Shown here: in pieces, positions 55,401 to 63,530 of the stretch
How positions within the stretch are numbered: position 1 is the first letter of the stretch
Layout of the letters: every line of letters starts with the position of its first letter
NCBI GenBank assembly: GCA_916700875.1
Contig: CAKAKS010000068.1
Span: forward strand, 30,622,028 to 30,686,027
Length of the DNA stretch: 64,000 nt
Direction: 5' to 3'
Source of the DNA: Sebastes aleutianus
Lineage: Eukaryota > Chordata > Actinopteri > Perciformes > Sebastidae
Translations under genes and position numbers: made by a program
Notes under the pieces: generated by a model
The model's input: only the letters and a program-made list of their open reading frames with translations
What the model was told of the DNA's origin: nothing
The model's database searches: none

Positions 55401-58400
55401 GGAGGAGGAGGAGGCGGCGGCGGAGGAGGAGGAGGAAGAGACGGAGGCGGAGGAGGAGGAGGAGGAGGCGGCGGCGGCAGAGGACCAGTAAGTTAACATT
55501 TTCTTAACGTGATCTGAGAGCTCAGTCAGCACATTAAAGTTTGTAGTGCGTGAATTAAATGGTGTCTTTGTCCCTTCCTCTTGTCTCAGCCTCCAGGTAT
55601 GGGCATCGGAGTCGGCGGTCCACGTCGCTCTCAGCAGATGCAGAAGAGAGAGCCAAGGAAAATCTTCACCACCATGTCACTCAGTGACGACATAAAGCTG
55701 AACAAGGCAGAGAAGGCCTGGAAACCTTCGACGAAAAAAAATGATCGCAATCGCGCGGCAGAGGAGCCCGAAGAGAACGACTCGGAGAACGGAAAGACCC
55801 AGGAGCTGTTTAAACGGGTCCGCAGCATCCTCAACAAACTGACCCCCCAAAAGTTTCAGCAGCTGATGAAGCAGGTGATGGACCTGACTATTGACACTGA
55901 GGAGAGATTGAAAGGAGTCATAGATCTCACCTTCGAAAAGGCCATCTCCGAGCCAGACTTTTCAGTGGCCTACGCTAACATGTGCCGCTGCCTTATGGGG
56001 GTAAGTGTTGCCACACACAGTATGGAAATATGTGATGAATAAGTGTGAATGTTTACTCTAGGACTGTTGAGGTGGTTTAGGTGTTCACTCCTGCAGTTAT
56101 GCCGATAGCTCAATGGTGTGTTTCTATGATAAAAAATAAACTAAGTCAATTAAAATTCTCATGTAAAAGGCATAAGCCTGCAGGATGATGTTTTAAAACC
56201 TCAGACCATTTTGGAGGACAGTACATTTTCTGAAGACTAAACTAAATTCACACAAGCCAAGCATTATGTTTTTATATAATTCATTCATTCTTCAAGACTT
56301 TTTGAAGATAAGATGCACTTCATTCATCCTGCTGGGAAAAGGTTCTCTGAGATACTATTAGGATGCTTTCACACATGTAGTTGGGTTCATTTGGTCCGGA
56401 CCAAGGGGAAAAGATCTGGTCCGGTTCCTGTTCACACTGACTTTTTACAAACGAACCAGAGGAGTAAACATGAAGTCATACAGACTTCTTTGATTAATAA
56501 CTGATTATAAGCATTATAAGTATTATTAGATTGAGGATAATAGAACCACATTAATTGTGACAATAATTATTGGCTGATCAGTAACTCCCTGTTATATCAC
56601 TGTAAGGCTGAGTGATTATCAGCATTGGAGCGTTGCATCTTATCACCACCGTGGGTCCTTCTATCAGTGACCTCACCCATGGCTAATAAAAGTTGGGTAT
56701 TTGATAAGGAAACTGTATCATAATAATAACTTAAGTGTTACCGGCGGACACTCAGCAGTTGATTATCTCACTGCATCTAGACCCGTTAAAAATCTGCTGT
56801 CAATCTGCTACAAGGAAATGACAGGACAGACCTTTGAAACATCTGTTAACTGCTAAAACAACGCAGCACACACAACAACAATTACAATAGAATGGAGATG
56901 AGTTGTTGATGCAGGTACTTGAGCTTAGATATTGACCAAAAAATCATTTGAATGGGAGGAGAATAGTTAAATGAAGAAACACTTGAAATTAGTGGAAGTA
57001 TTGCCATGGAAAACTGGCTTTTAATTGTGGATTATTACTATTATTTACAAATAACCACACACTTCTTAACCTTTTTCTGTCTAAAATTAATATAAATTAC
57101 ATTTATTATGAAGTGAAATGACCATTGTGAAAGGCAAACTTTATGTAGAAAGAAAGTGTGAACATCACACGTGTGAGAGATGCAGCAGTTCAGCGAGGTA
57201 GCCGTCATGTGCTGCTGATGCCTCCAGTGTGGCCAGACGTTAACCCTCCACCATGTCTTTTCCTGCTTTTTTTTCAGCTTAAAGTCCAAACCACAGATAA
57301 GCCGGAAGTCACTGTGAATTTCCGCAAGCTGCTGCTAAATCGATGCCAGAAGGAGTTTGAAAAGGACAAAGATGACGACGAGATCTTTGAGAGGAAGCAG
57401 AAAGAGCTGGAGGCTGCCTCAGTGGTAAAATAACGCTTCATAAAATATGGGTTGGGGTCTTCATTTATTAGTTGATTGGTAGTTAAACTTGTGTGTGTGA
57501 TGGGAAGTATTTGACAGAATATCAAGAGGAAGAGTTTTCATAAAGCTACCTTCTACTATTTCCTATTTTGTCATCATCCTTTTCCTGTGTGACGTTGTTT
57601 GTCCGGCAGCCGGAGGTGAAGCAGCGGCTCTCTGATGAGCTACAACTCGCTAAAGACCAGGCCAGGAGGCGCTCGCTGGGCAACATCAAGTTCATCGGCG
57701 AGCTGTTCAAGCTGAAAATGCTCACAGAGGTCATCATGCACGACTGCATTGTAAAGCTGCTCAAAAACCACGACGAGGAGTCCCTGGAGTGCCTGTGTAG
57801 ACTGTTGTCCACCATCGGCAAGGACCTAGACTTTGAGAAGGCCAAGGTACAGCACACTCACATACATACAGTATATGCATGCTGATAAATGTGTAGTTAG
57901 ATCGTGTTAGTGCAGCAGATAGACTAACCAAACTGTTGTGGTCCTCCTCAGCCTCGTATGGACCAGTACTTCACTCAGATGGAGAAGATAATAAAGGAGA
58001 AGAAGACCAGCTCCAGGATCCGCTTCATGTTGCAGGATGTGCTGGACGTTCGACGGGTAAACGCATAAACGCACACATATACAGTACACACGTGCTGCTT
58101 TGCACACATATTGTAGCTTGGAGAATATTTTGCAGTGTGCATTCATGCTTTTTGTGTTCGAGCACCTATATACTTTCAATTTGTTTAGCTGTGTTGTAAA
58201 GCCAGTCCAGTGTTGTTGAAGCTTATTTCTCTGAAGGAATGCTGCAGTCCTGTAGTTAGGCTCCCAGTCTCGCCCACACAGAGTTACAAAACCTGCTGTC
58301 TTCAGTGTTTTTACAAGCCAAAATCAGCTGCTCCAAGTCAGCACATTGGCCCAGCTTAACTGTGAAACACACTTTGTTCTTTCCTTTCTAGGCAAAGGCT

Positions 58401-61400
58401 GAAGAGAAGAGTCCCTAGGATGTTGATCTCTGGATCCCTTTCAGTTCTAGTCTCTTACATGAATACTATATTTATAGCACTACTTATACTCCTAGATGTT
58501 TTTGTATCATCAGTCAAAATTAGAAATACTTCAAAAGTTTTGATTGAGGTTTTGTTTTACCATCCAAATTATGCCCGAAATGTAACTGTCAATGTCATCA
58601 CACACGCCCTGTACTCACAATGTCTCCCCTCCTCCCCGTCCCAGAACAACTGGGTGCCCCGGCGAGGCGACCAGGGCCCCAAGACCATCGAGCAGATCCA
58701 CAAAGACGCCGAGGCGGAGGAGCACAGGGAGCATATGAAGGTGCAGCAAGCCCTCATCTCCAAGAAGGAGCCGAGCGGTCCCGGAGGCAGGATGGGTGGA
58801 GGAGGAGGAGGAGGAGGAGGAGGAGGTCGCGGGGGCCCTCACAACCAAGGCCGCGGTAATCCTCCCCAGGACGAGGGCTGGAATACAGTCCCCATCTCCA
58901 AGAACCGACCTATTGACACTTCTCGCCTTAGCAAAATCACTAAGGTAGGAGAGAGAGGACGCTTTTAACCCAGTGTTTTGAATACAGTACAAATGTGTTA
59001 TTTTTGACTATTCTAAAAATGGTGTATTTTAATATCTCTGCATACTGGGGTCCCTAAATAGTGTTGGAATTAAATGAATTGGGTATCACTGTAAAGCTGA
59101 GACTCTTGTGGATCCAATGAGCCCAACTGTATTCATGTGTGATGATGTTAGTCCACAGAGTAGCCTTTTCATTGTAGTGAGACCATTGTTTGAAACTTGA
59201 CCTCACTGTATAAAATGACCTGTGGTGACCTCTAGGATAATCACAGCCTCATGAAACTTTACAACCACAGACCACAGACCTAGAGCATTCAGAGGATGGA
59301 TGGCTTTCCTAACTAGATTTACAATAAGGGGGTTTCTGAGCAGTTTACAGAACAGAAGTGCTCGCCATAGAGTCGCCAAAAAATGCAATTCTTGCACAAA
59401 TCTCCAAATATCAAAAGTTTTTTATACCAACTCACAGCATGGCTTTTTCTATGGTGTTCCTCAAGGTCTTGGTGTCTTAATGTGGTATTTTGAAGGGATT
59501 ATTGATAATTTTTATCAATTCTCGAGTTGTAAAAAATGGTTAAAATTAGCATCAAATCTGTGTAACAAATGGTATCAACCCAAAAAACAACTTATGAGAC
59601 ATAATAGAGCATGGGGATGACCATCATATACTTATCATAATGTTCTAAACCCTTATGCACTTTCACAACTTATTTTAATTAATTAATTAATGTTTTTTTT
59701 TTCTGATTGACTAGAACAATTTGACACACAGTGCTGAGCTGCATCTCAAATTAATCTCCAGGTTCCCAGCTTTCAGATGATGTACACCACTTCTATGTGA
59801 CATCTACTGTTGATCTGCTATCTCCCCCTAAAGACCCCCTGTACCCCCTAAAAAAGACAAAAACAGGTCTAAGTGGGTGTCAGAGGGTTAATGTTGTATC
59901 CTGTTCGTAGTGTGTTTTTAACCAATCGTTTCTTCTTACAGACTCCTGTTCTTGACTTCAACAATCAGCTGCTCGCCCCCGGAGGTAAAGGCACATGGGG
60001 GAGCTGGGGAAAGGGCAGCAGCGGTGGCTCCACTGCCAAACCTGCAGAATCTGGTAGGTTTCCCCGGACTGATGTGATTATACATCAAGAAAATATGGAG
60101 TTGAGCACCTCAAAGCTTAAACTCAACACGTGCTATGTTTCATCTCCAGGCCCGGAGCCAGGCGGCCGTCCAGCCCCTAGCACAAACAGGTTCTCAGCCT
60201 TACAGCAGCCGTCGTCCTCCGCGGGGTCTCCCCAGGACTCGGACAGACGAGTTCCTCAGAGGTGAGGAACAGGAAGCAATTCTCAAAGACTATTCAGAGT
60301 GTTCAGACCCTACAGAGTTTAGTCTCTGTGTTATCTTTCCCTGACTCAACTCTCCCTCTGTCTTTCTACAGAAACAGCTCGAGTCGAGAGCGCAGCGATC
60401 GCTTCGACCGCAGCGACCGATTCGACAGACGGGATGAGCGGCGGGACGACCACCGCGATCGAAACCGACTGCAGGTCACCAAGCGCAGCTTCAGTCGGGA
60501 GAACGAAGAGCGGAGCCGGGAGAGAGAGCAGCGCGGATCGGCCGATCCCGTCCGCCGAGTAGCGAGCATGACGGACGACAGAGGTAGCAGAGACCGAGCC
60601 AGGAGCAAAGAGAATGGTAGGCGGCGTCACATTAGCGGTAGCGTAGATTTGAATCTGAGAATCTTCTACTAGACTAAGAATAAAATTCTCAGGGAAGCAA
60701 AAGTTAGAGTAAATTTAGATTTCTAGAATATAATTTTTTAATTATTTGTTTTGTTTTGTGTGTTAGCGGTGAAGCGGGAGAAAGCTGCCACCCCTCCACC
60801 TCCCCCGCCCCCCACCAAGCCTGCCTTGACCGAGGAAGAGCTGAGCAAGAAGTCCACCGCCATCACCGAGGAGTACCTCCATATCAACGACATGAAGGTA
60901 CGCACTGATATACGCGCTAATAAATAAAACAATTTGTATAGGGGTGAGTAAAAATTTGAACCCTGGTATTGTTTCCTGTGAATACCTCTTACAAGGTATA
61001 TTACATCACAGTTACATCCTTAGCGTGCCGACACCACTAACAGCCTTCCAACAACCTGTATGTTCTTCTCCATCCCAACAGGAGGCTCTGCAGTGTGTGC
61101 AGGAGATGAACAGCACTCAGCTGCTCTTTGTGTTCGTACGAAACGGACTGGAGTCGACGCTGGAGCGCAGCACCATCGCCAGAGAGCGCATGGGCCTGCT
61201 GCTGCAACAGCTCATTAAGAACAACACCCTCCCAACGCAGCAGTACTATACCGGGTCAGTACGGAGCTCCAGAGAGGGAAAAGGAATGTAGTTATGTTGT
61301 GTGTAAAAGGTGTCACAGAAAACACATGAATCACCATAAGAAGAGTATATGTAATAAGCTTCAAGTGACTGAAATAAAGTTTATAACAGCAGGATTTAAA

Positions 61401-63530
61401 AAAAAACTCTGGCTTTAGGTGGTGAATTAGTCTCTGAAAAGTCATGTTTTTTAAGGCGCTAAGCTGAAATTAAAGAATCTTTAAACCGCTATGCTTAGTC
61501 AAAAAAGTCAGTTTCCATATGTTTGTGTCAGTGTGGTGCCACGTTGCTTAGTTTTCCCATCTGTTGAGTAATTTGTTCTTCATCCTTTAAACCTTGAATA
61601 AACTTTGAACTGTGTTTCCCCAGGCTTCAGGAAATCCTGGAGGTGGCTGAAGACATGGCGATAGACATCCCCCACATCTGGCTGTACCTGGCAGAGCAAA
61701 TCACTCCCATGCTCCATGAGGGAGGCATCCCCATGGGAGAGCTTTTCAGGTTAGTCCCAGGCCTCGCTCAGCCCCTCAGCGTGTCTGCCAGAGGAGATAA
61801 CTTCTATGGCTGTTTGATGTCTAACCTGTGTGTTGACCTTGTTATTCCTCCAGGGAGATTTCAAAGCCTTTGATCCCTCTGGGCCAAGCTGGAGTCCTGC
61901 TGGTCCAAATCCTCACGTTACTCTGCAAAGGAATGGTGAGAACCAATCCATTATAATCCCTTATCTACTATACTGTACTGTATCTAATAGTGTATTCTTC
62001 TGCTAAGGGCTAAAGCGTACACTTAAACAGATACGTTATGTTGCCGCCAGACAGCCCTTTCCGATGGGGAACTGAACTAATAAGTCTTTAGTTCCAGTTG
62101 CTACTATTTTTGATTTCACAATGAGTAAATATGAATCAGTTCATTTGTCCGTGATGAATGTTAGCTAGCGTGATCAGCGAATGTGTCCCATCAGTCTACA
62201 ACCGATCTGTATCTCCCTCATTAGAGCCATAAAAAGGCGGGCACCATGTGGCGGGAGGCTGGCCTCCGGTGGAAAGACTTCCTCCCCGAGGACGTAGACG
62301 TCAACAAGTTTGTGACAGAACAGGTGAGAGGTCGTTCATCAGCTTCATCATCAGCTTCATCATCAGCTGAGGAAATGTGCTACAATATTCTCACAATATT
62401 TAACAGTTCATCATCTATTTTATTGGAGGCTTATAGTATAATTATGATGCTGTATTGATGAGATTATATTGAAACGATGAGTCTGTTTCTGTCTCCGTGG
62501 CGTTAACCAGAATGTGGAGTTCACACTCGGCGACGAGTCGGAGGAGAGTAAGAAGAAGGAGGAGCTGAGCTCTGCAGAGCTGAGCAAACAGCTGGAGAGA
62601 CTGATCCAGGACAAGGCCGACAACCAGAGGATCTTTGACTGGATTGAGGTTTGTGCTCCTGTTTGTGTGCAATTTATACTATTTATAGTATTCTTTTTTT
62701 ATTTTCATGTCCATTTGGTTCCATTCACAATCTTTACTTCTTGTTTTATGAACGACGCTTCATGTGTGTAAATGAATGTGTCTTTGTGTGTAGGCCAACC
62801 TGGATGAGCAGCAGACGTCCTCCAACATGTTTGTCAGAGCTCTGATGACCTGCGTCTGCCAGTCGGCAGTCATCTGTGAGTCACTGAGTCAGCATGCACC
62901 CTTTACACCCCTCATTAAAGACCACTAATAGAGGATGAAACCAATATTATACTCATAAACTGTGCCATTCAAGTCCCGTTAAATGATTTTTTTTCTAAAT
63001 TGATTGCCTGCAGTGGAGAACCCCAACAAGGTGGACAGTGACCAGATCAAGCAGAGGGCCAAGGTGTTGCAGAAATACCTGAAGGACGAGAAGAAGGAGC
63101 TGCAGGCTCTGTACGCCCTGCAGGCTCTGATGGCGCAGTTGGAGCAACCTGCAAGTGAGTCGCTGCCATCAGGCTCATGTTGTTATCCTTGTTACCACTT
63201 TCAGAGACTCTACATGGTTGTCTGTGTGCAGACAGTAAAGAAATAACAGACCGTAGAACGGTTTTATTCAACAAAGCTGTGTAATAAATAATGAAAATAT
63301 CTTATTAACGTTTCCCGTCTCTCTTCCCTCCTTCAGATCTGCTACGGATGTTCTTTGACACTCTTTACGACGAGGACGTGATCAAAGAGGAGGCCTTCTA
63401 CAAGTGGGAGTCTTGCAAAGACCCCGCCGAGCAGCAGGGCAAGGGCGTGGCCCTCAAGTCCGTCACCGCCTTCTTCACTTGGCTCCGCGAGGCCGAGGAC
63501 GAGGAAGAGGACGAGTCCGACAACAGCTAG
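31416..63530 (+). CDS. eif4g1: Eukaryotic translation initiation factor 4 gamma 1
   Basis: Thirty-one coding exons join in phase to 1881 codons plus TAG: 31416-31490, 32561-32641, 33682-33714, 34590-34610, 35213-35407, 36208-36313, 42558-42679, 48556-48648, 49069-49147, 50566-51918, 52296-52384, 53355-53559, 54237-54370, 55263-55487, 55590-56000, 57278-57424, 57610-57846, 57952-58056, 58645-58944, 59942-60053, 60150-60261, 60372-60616, 60767-60897, 61082-61254, 61624-61749, 61854-61935, 62225-62323, 62511-62648, 62794-62875, 63014-63154, 63337-63530. The start MNKAPQ matches the long human isoform. eIF4G1 is the cytoplasmic scaffold of eIF4F, joining cap-bound eIF4E, helicase eIF4A, PABP and eIF3. 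The order is the PABP-binding segment, Pro/Ala/Glu-rich linker, eIF4E site, MIF4G, MA3 and W2. It is about 280 residues longer than human, largely from the low-complexity expansions. Adjacency to psmd2 supports eif4g1 over eif4g3; whether it is teleost copy a or b is unresolved. Confidence 0.95.
31516..32155. mobile_element. Possible TIR element in eif4g1 intron
   Basis: TGCTTTCACACTAAAGAACC near 31518 is roughly complementary to AGCCCCTTTGTGTGAAAGTG near 32136-32155, and both flanks contain AACC/GGTT words. An internal stretch has no genuine gene. The ends are imperfect, so this is a tentative call. Confidence 0.4.
33286..33585. mobile_element. Palindromic MITE with long TIRs
   Basis: The left end CTTTTAAAGGGATAGTTTGG and following TTTTGAAGTGAGGTTGTATG are mirrored at the right end by CATACAACCCCACTTCAAAA and CCAAACTATCCTTTTAAG. 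TIRs of about 50 bp differ at only a few positions. The interior also contains inverted CTGTCTGCTTCTCC / GGAGAAACAGACAGG words, so most of the element can fold back. It lies 96 bp upstream of the 33 bp coding exon at 33682. Confidence 0.85.
34590..34610 (+). other. eif4g1: 21 bp in-frame microexon of eif4g1
   Basis: Encodes GSFRSLQ between an acceptor (CTGCTGAAG) and a donor (GTAACT). Both neighbouring exons end and start in phase 0, so it can be included or skipped without a frame change. The acceptor polypyrimidine tract is weak, consistent with regulated inclusion. The call rests on phase and splice signals. Confidence 0.55.
35595..36095. repeat. Dispersed element sharing words with 49215-49720
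   Basis: Contains AGGGATGTCATGAGAACTGA and CAGGACTGTGCTGCTTACCG plus GCAGCTAACGTTAACTAGCT. The latter two recur at about 49561-49605 in nearly the same form. AACAACAAATCTGTGTCGAAA here is the reverse complement of a word at 49619-49640, so the family has inverted internal structure. Confidence 0.55.
37005..37340. repeat. Dispersed element, plus-orientation copy
   Basis: Starts AACCCTCTGACAACCACATA and contains GGGTACAGGGGGTCTTTAGG, TGTACATCATCTGAAAGCTG and GAGATGCAGCTGAATGAG. The reverse complement of the first part is present at about 59730-59892. No coding capacity is visible. Confidence 0.65.
38179..38455 (-). mobile_element. Fold-back MITE (inverted relative to 52447-52740)
   Basis: An internal hairpin is visible: GGATAATGTACAGTGAGC near 38190 is complementary to CTCGCTGTACATTATCC near 38285, with TTGTTGTGAAAGAA opposite TTCTTTCACAACAG. 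The distal part carries AAAGAAATAACAGACCGCAG and ends AACCAATCAGAAT. The element at 52447-52740 has the same words in the opposite order and strand. A CGATTAATCGATT-type MITE starts immediately to its right. Confidence 0.8.
38449..38742. mobile_element. CGATTAATCGATT-type MITE, left end missing
   Basis: From GATTAGTTGTTTGGTC onward the sequence parallels 29700-29975, including AGTGTTTCCCAAAGCCCAAG, CTCAAATGTCTTGTTTTGTC and AACCGATTAATCGATTATCA. The expected left terminus is absent because the fold-back MITE joins it at about 38450. Confidence 0.7.
39073..39795. mobile_element. MITE-like element with short TIRs
   Basis: The left end GCCCCTTTCCCACTGGACAA and inner AACCCACTAACA pair with TAGCGGGTTT and the right end TTGGTGGGAAAAGGGGTT. 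The length of about 720 bp, with no recognisable transposase, fits a non-autonomous element. It lies about 740 bp upstream of the candidate alternative exon at 40533. Confidence 0.6.
40097..40106. promoter_or_regulatory. MEF2-consensus site
   Basis: CTATTTTTAA matches the YTAWWWWTAR consensus exactly. It lies about 430 bp upstream of the candidate alternative start codon at 40533. A second exact match is at 40792-40801. Chance matches are possible in an AT-rich genome. Confidence 0.4.
40533..40572 (+). CDS. eif4g1: Candidate alternative first coding exon of eif4g1
   Basis: ATG at 40533 opens 13 codons, MGNRGSQEQQDSE, plus one base, and then a consensus-like donor, GTAGGT. The phase (1) is exactly what the next exon at 42558 needs, so joining gives ...DSEAGAYYPTPPQF and keeps the AGAYYP junction seen in human eIF4G1. 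The resulting isoform would lack the first 170 residues encoded by 31416-36313 but retain the PABP-binding segment and all later domains. MGNRGS fits the MGxxxS pattern for N-myristoylation. A purine-rich leader lies upstream and MEF2-type sites flank it. The evidence is phase and motif only; it could be a chance ORF. Confidence 0.5.
40792..40801. promoter_or_regulatory. MEF2-consensus site
   Basis: CTATATTTAG is an exact YTAWWWWTAR match about 220 bp downstream of the donor of the candidate alternative exon. Confidence 0.4.
45898..46168. repeat. SINE-like dispersed repeat
   Basis: Begins TCAGCTCAACTTTATTTATA, has AAGCACCTTTAATACAATCA, an A-rich middle and an end AAAAAGATATGTCTTAAAG. The arrangement parallels the repeats at 8694 and 20288. 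No coding potential. Confidence 0.5.
46169..46720. repeat. Dispersed teleost repeat (ACAGTGTGTAGGATCTGGCG type)
   Basis: Starts GGAACAGTGTGTAGGATCTG and includes GGGGTCCCTTGACCTCTGAC, ATGGGTTCTATGGGTACCCA, TGCAGTTTGGGGCAAGTCAT and GGGTTTCTGGACAATATCTG. The layout is that of a very common fish interspersed repeat. Two 60-79 codon antisense ORFs across it are incidental. Confidence 0.6.
47600..47861 (+). promoter_or_regulatory. eif4g1: Candidate internal promoter and untranslated first exon of eif4g1
   Basis: A pyrimidine-rich then G/C-richer segment ends with a good donor (AAAAG then GTCAGT after 47861). It contains two very short frames, at 47712-47726 and 47803-47820, but no long ORF. Spliced to the exon at 48556, the first in-frame start would be the Met of MSGGRSGSTPTPPQ. 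Human EIF4G1 is known to give shorter proteins from downstream AUGs and alternative promoters. The 5' boundary is a guess. Confidence 0.4.
49148..50565 (+). other. eif4g1: eif4g1 intron between exons 9 and 10, repeat-bearing
   Basis: About 49216-49720 is a dispersed element starting AGGGATGTCACAATACCAGA, related both to 29473-30208 (left end) and to 35595-36095 (CAGGACTGTGCTGCTTACCG). From 49790 to 50560 there is AT-rich DNA with TTATTTATTTATT runs and no exon. Confidence 0.55.
50894..50990 (+). repeat. eif4g1: Coding GAG/GGA microsatellite (poly-Glu)
   Basis: An almost pure purine tract of GAGGAG/GAGAAG units encodes an acidic run at about residues 378-412, including ten consecutive Glu. 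Human eIF4G1 also has a Glu-rich patch in this linker, so the position is conserved, but copy number is likely variable. Confidence 0.85.
51346..51645 (+). repeat. eif4g1: Coding GCACCT hexamer array (Ala-Pro repeat)
   Basis: About 300 bp of GCACCT/GCACCG/GCAACT hexamers encode Ala-Pro and Ala-Thr dipeptides at about residues 528-628. The repeat is in the 1353 bp exon and stays in frame because its unit is a multiple of three. No comparable Ala-Pro run is known in human eIF4G1. A 304-codon antisense frame here (51003-51917) is a by-product of the repeat. Confidence 0.85.
52385..53354 (+). other. eif4g1: eif4g1 intron filled by two repeats
   Basis: The intron holds a fold-back MITE at 52447-52740 and a second dispersed block at about 52910-53310, containing TCTGTACCAAATTTGGTTAC, TAGCTTCATCTGGACCCATG and CCAAGTATGAAGCCGATTGG. 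A 157-codon open frame (52848-53321) spans the second block; it does not resemble a known protein to me and is more likely repeat-derived. Confidence 0.55.
52447..52740 (+). mobile_element. Fold-back MITE
   Basis: Starts ATACTCTATTCTGATTGGTC, then TTCTACGGTCTGTTGTTTCT, and ends with a hairpin: GGATAATGTACAGCTAG against GCTTGCCGTACATTATCC, with TTGTTGTGAAATAAAC opposite GTTTATTTCAGAACAA. It is the reverse orientation of 38179-38455. A short end fragment is also at about 63233-63265. Confidence 0.8.
54237..54370 (+). other. eif4g1: eif4g1 exon with the eIF4E-binding motif
   Basis: Encodes ENWKPIDPEEKKHYDREFLL at residues 818-837, then GFQFISASMNKP. YDREFLL matches the canonical YxxxxL-hydrophobic eIF4E-binding motif, with Tyr831, Leu836 and Leu837, and is nearly identical to the human site. 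This is where cap-bound eIF4E docks. Confidence 0.93.
55363..55484 (+). repeat. eif4g1: Coding GGA/GGC microsatellite (poly-Gly)
   Basis: A run of GGA, GGC and AGA codons follows SRLQAMNSGPDFTPSFANLG and encodes a nearly pure Gly stretch at about residues 897-935, between the eIF4E site and MIF4G. Human eIF4G1 has a shorter Gly/Arg/Pro-rich segment here. A smaller GGA run is at 58798-58830. Length polymorphism is likely. Confidence 0.85.
55590..58056 (+). other. eif4g1: eif4g1 MIF4G domain exons
   Basis: The exons at 55590-56000, 57278-57424, 57610-57846 and 57952-58056 cover residues 938-1237. After DIKLNKAEKAWKPS, the HEAT-repeat MIF4G core starts near residue 1007 (QELFKRVRSILNKLTPQKF) and continues through ISEPDFSVAYANMCRCLM, VNFRKLLLNRCQKEFEKDKD, RRRSLGNIKFIGELFKLKML and SRIRFMLQDVLDVRR. 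In the family this domain binds eIF4A and RNA. No disrupted or missing segment was seen. Confidence 0.93.
56365..56465. repeat. Dispersed repeat with GGTCCGGACC palindrome
   Basis: Begins TGCTTTCACACATGTAGTTG and contains TTTGGTCCGGACCAAGG and CTGGTCCGGTTCCTGTTCAC. It resembles the end of a common teleost TIR element. It is in the intron between the exons ending 56000 and starting 57278, where nothing else was recognised. Confidence 0.45.
58945..59941 (+). other. eif4g1: eif4g1 intron with an inverted repeat copy
   Basis: About 59700-59892 contains CAGCTTTCAGATGATGTACA, CCCCCTAAAGACCCCCTGTA and an end GTCAGAGGGTTA, the reverse complement of words at 37010-37160. The rest shows no exon. Confidence 0.6.
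60767..61935 (+). other. eif4g1: eif4g1 MA3 domain exons
   Basis: The exons at 60767, 61082, 61624 and 61854 encode residues about 1494-1664. They include LSKKSTAITEEYLHINDMKE, QCVQEM, NGLESTLERSTIARERMG and DMAIDIPHIWLYLAE, the HEAT-type MA3 domain that provides a second eIF4A contact in vertebrate eIF4G1. Preceding exons (59942-60616) encode a charged Arg/Asp/Ser-rich linker with FSALQQPSSS. Confidence 0.9.
62225..63530 (+). other. eif4g1: eif4g1 C-terminal W2 domain exons
   Basis: Residues about 1665-1881. Recognisable blocks are TMWREAGLRWKDFLPED, RIFDWIEANLDEQQTSSN, RAKVLQKYLKDEKKELQALY and MFFDTLYDEDVIKEEAFYKW, then the end EAEDEEEDESDNS. In mammals this domain recruits the MNK kinases that phosphorylate eIF4E. 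The intron at 63155-63336 holds the short MITE end fragment. Confidence 0.9.
63233..63265 (-). repeat. End fragment of the fold-back MITE
   Basis: AAAGAAATAACAGACCGTAG followed by AACGG matches the distal part of the MITE at 38400-38425 and, in reverse, 52478-52500. Only about 30 bp is present, inside the 182 bp intron before the last eif4g1 exon. Confidence 0.6.

Noticed and set aside
55302..55532. Antisense Ser-rich ORF and similar poly-Ser/poly-Ala frames
   Set aside because: Shadow of the GGA/GGC poly-Gly microsatellite on the coding strand.
56100..56125. tRNA-like A-box word (GATAGCTCAATGGT)
   Set aside because: No B box or cloverleaf arms follow; probably chance.
58392..58418. Possible alternative 3' exon giving a short tail (AKAEEKSP then stop) after MIF4G
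   Set aside because: The acceptor tract is good and the frame continues from 58056, but there is no nearby poly(A) signal or donor; the conserved NNWVPRR exon at 58645 is the expected partner.
59139..62157. Box C-like words for a C/D snoRNA (GTGATGA at 59139 and 62151)
   Set aside because: Human EIF4G1 hosts a C/D snoRNA, so introns were inspected, but neither site has a CTGA box D at suitable distance with closing-stem complementarity.
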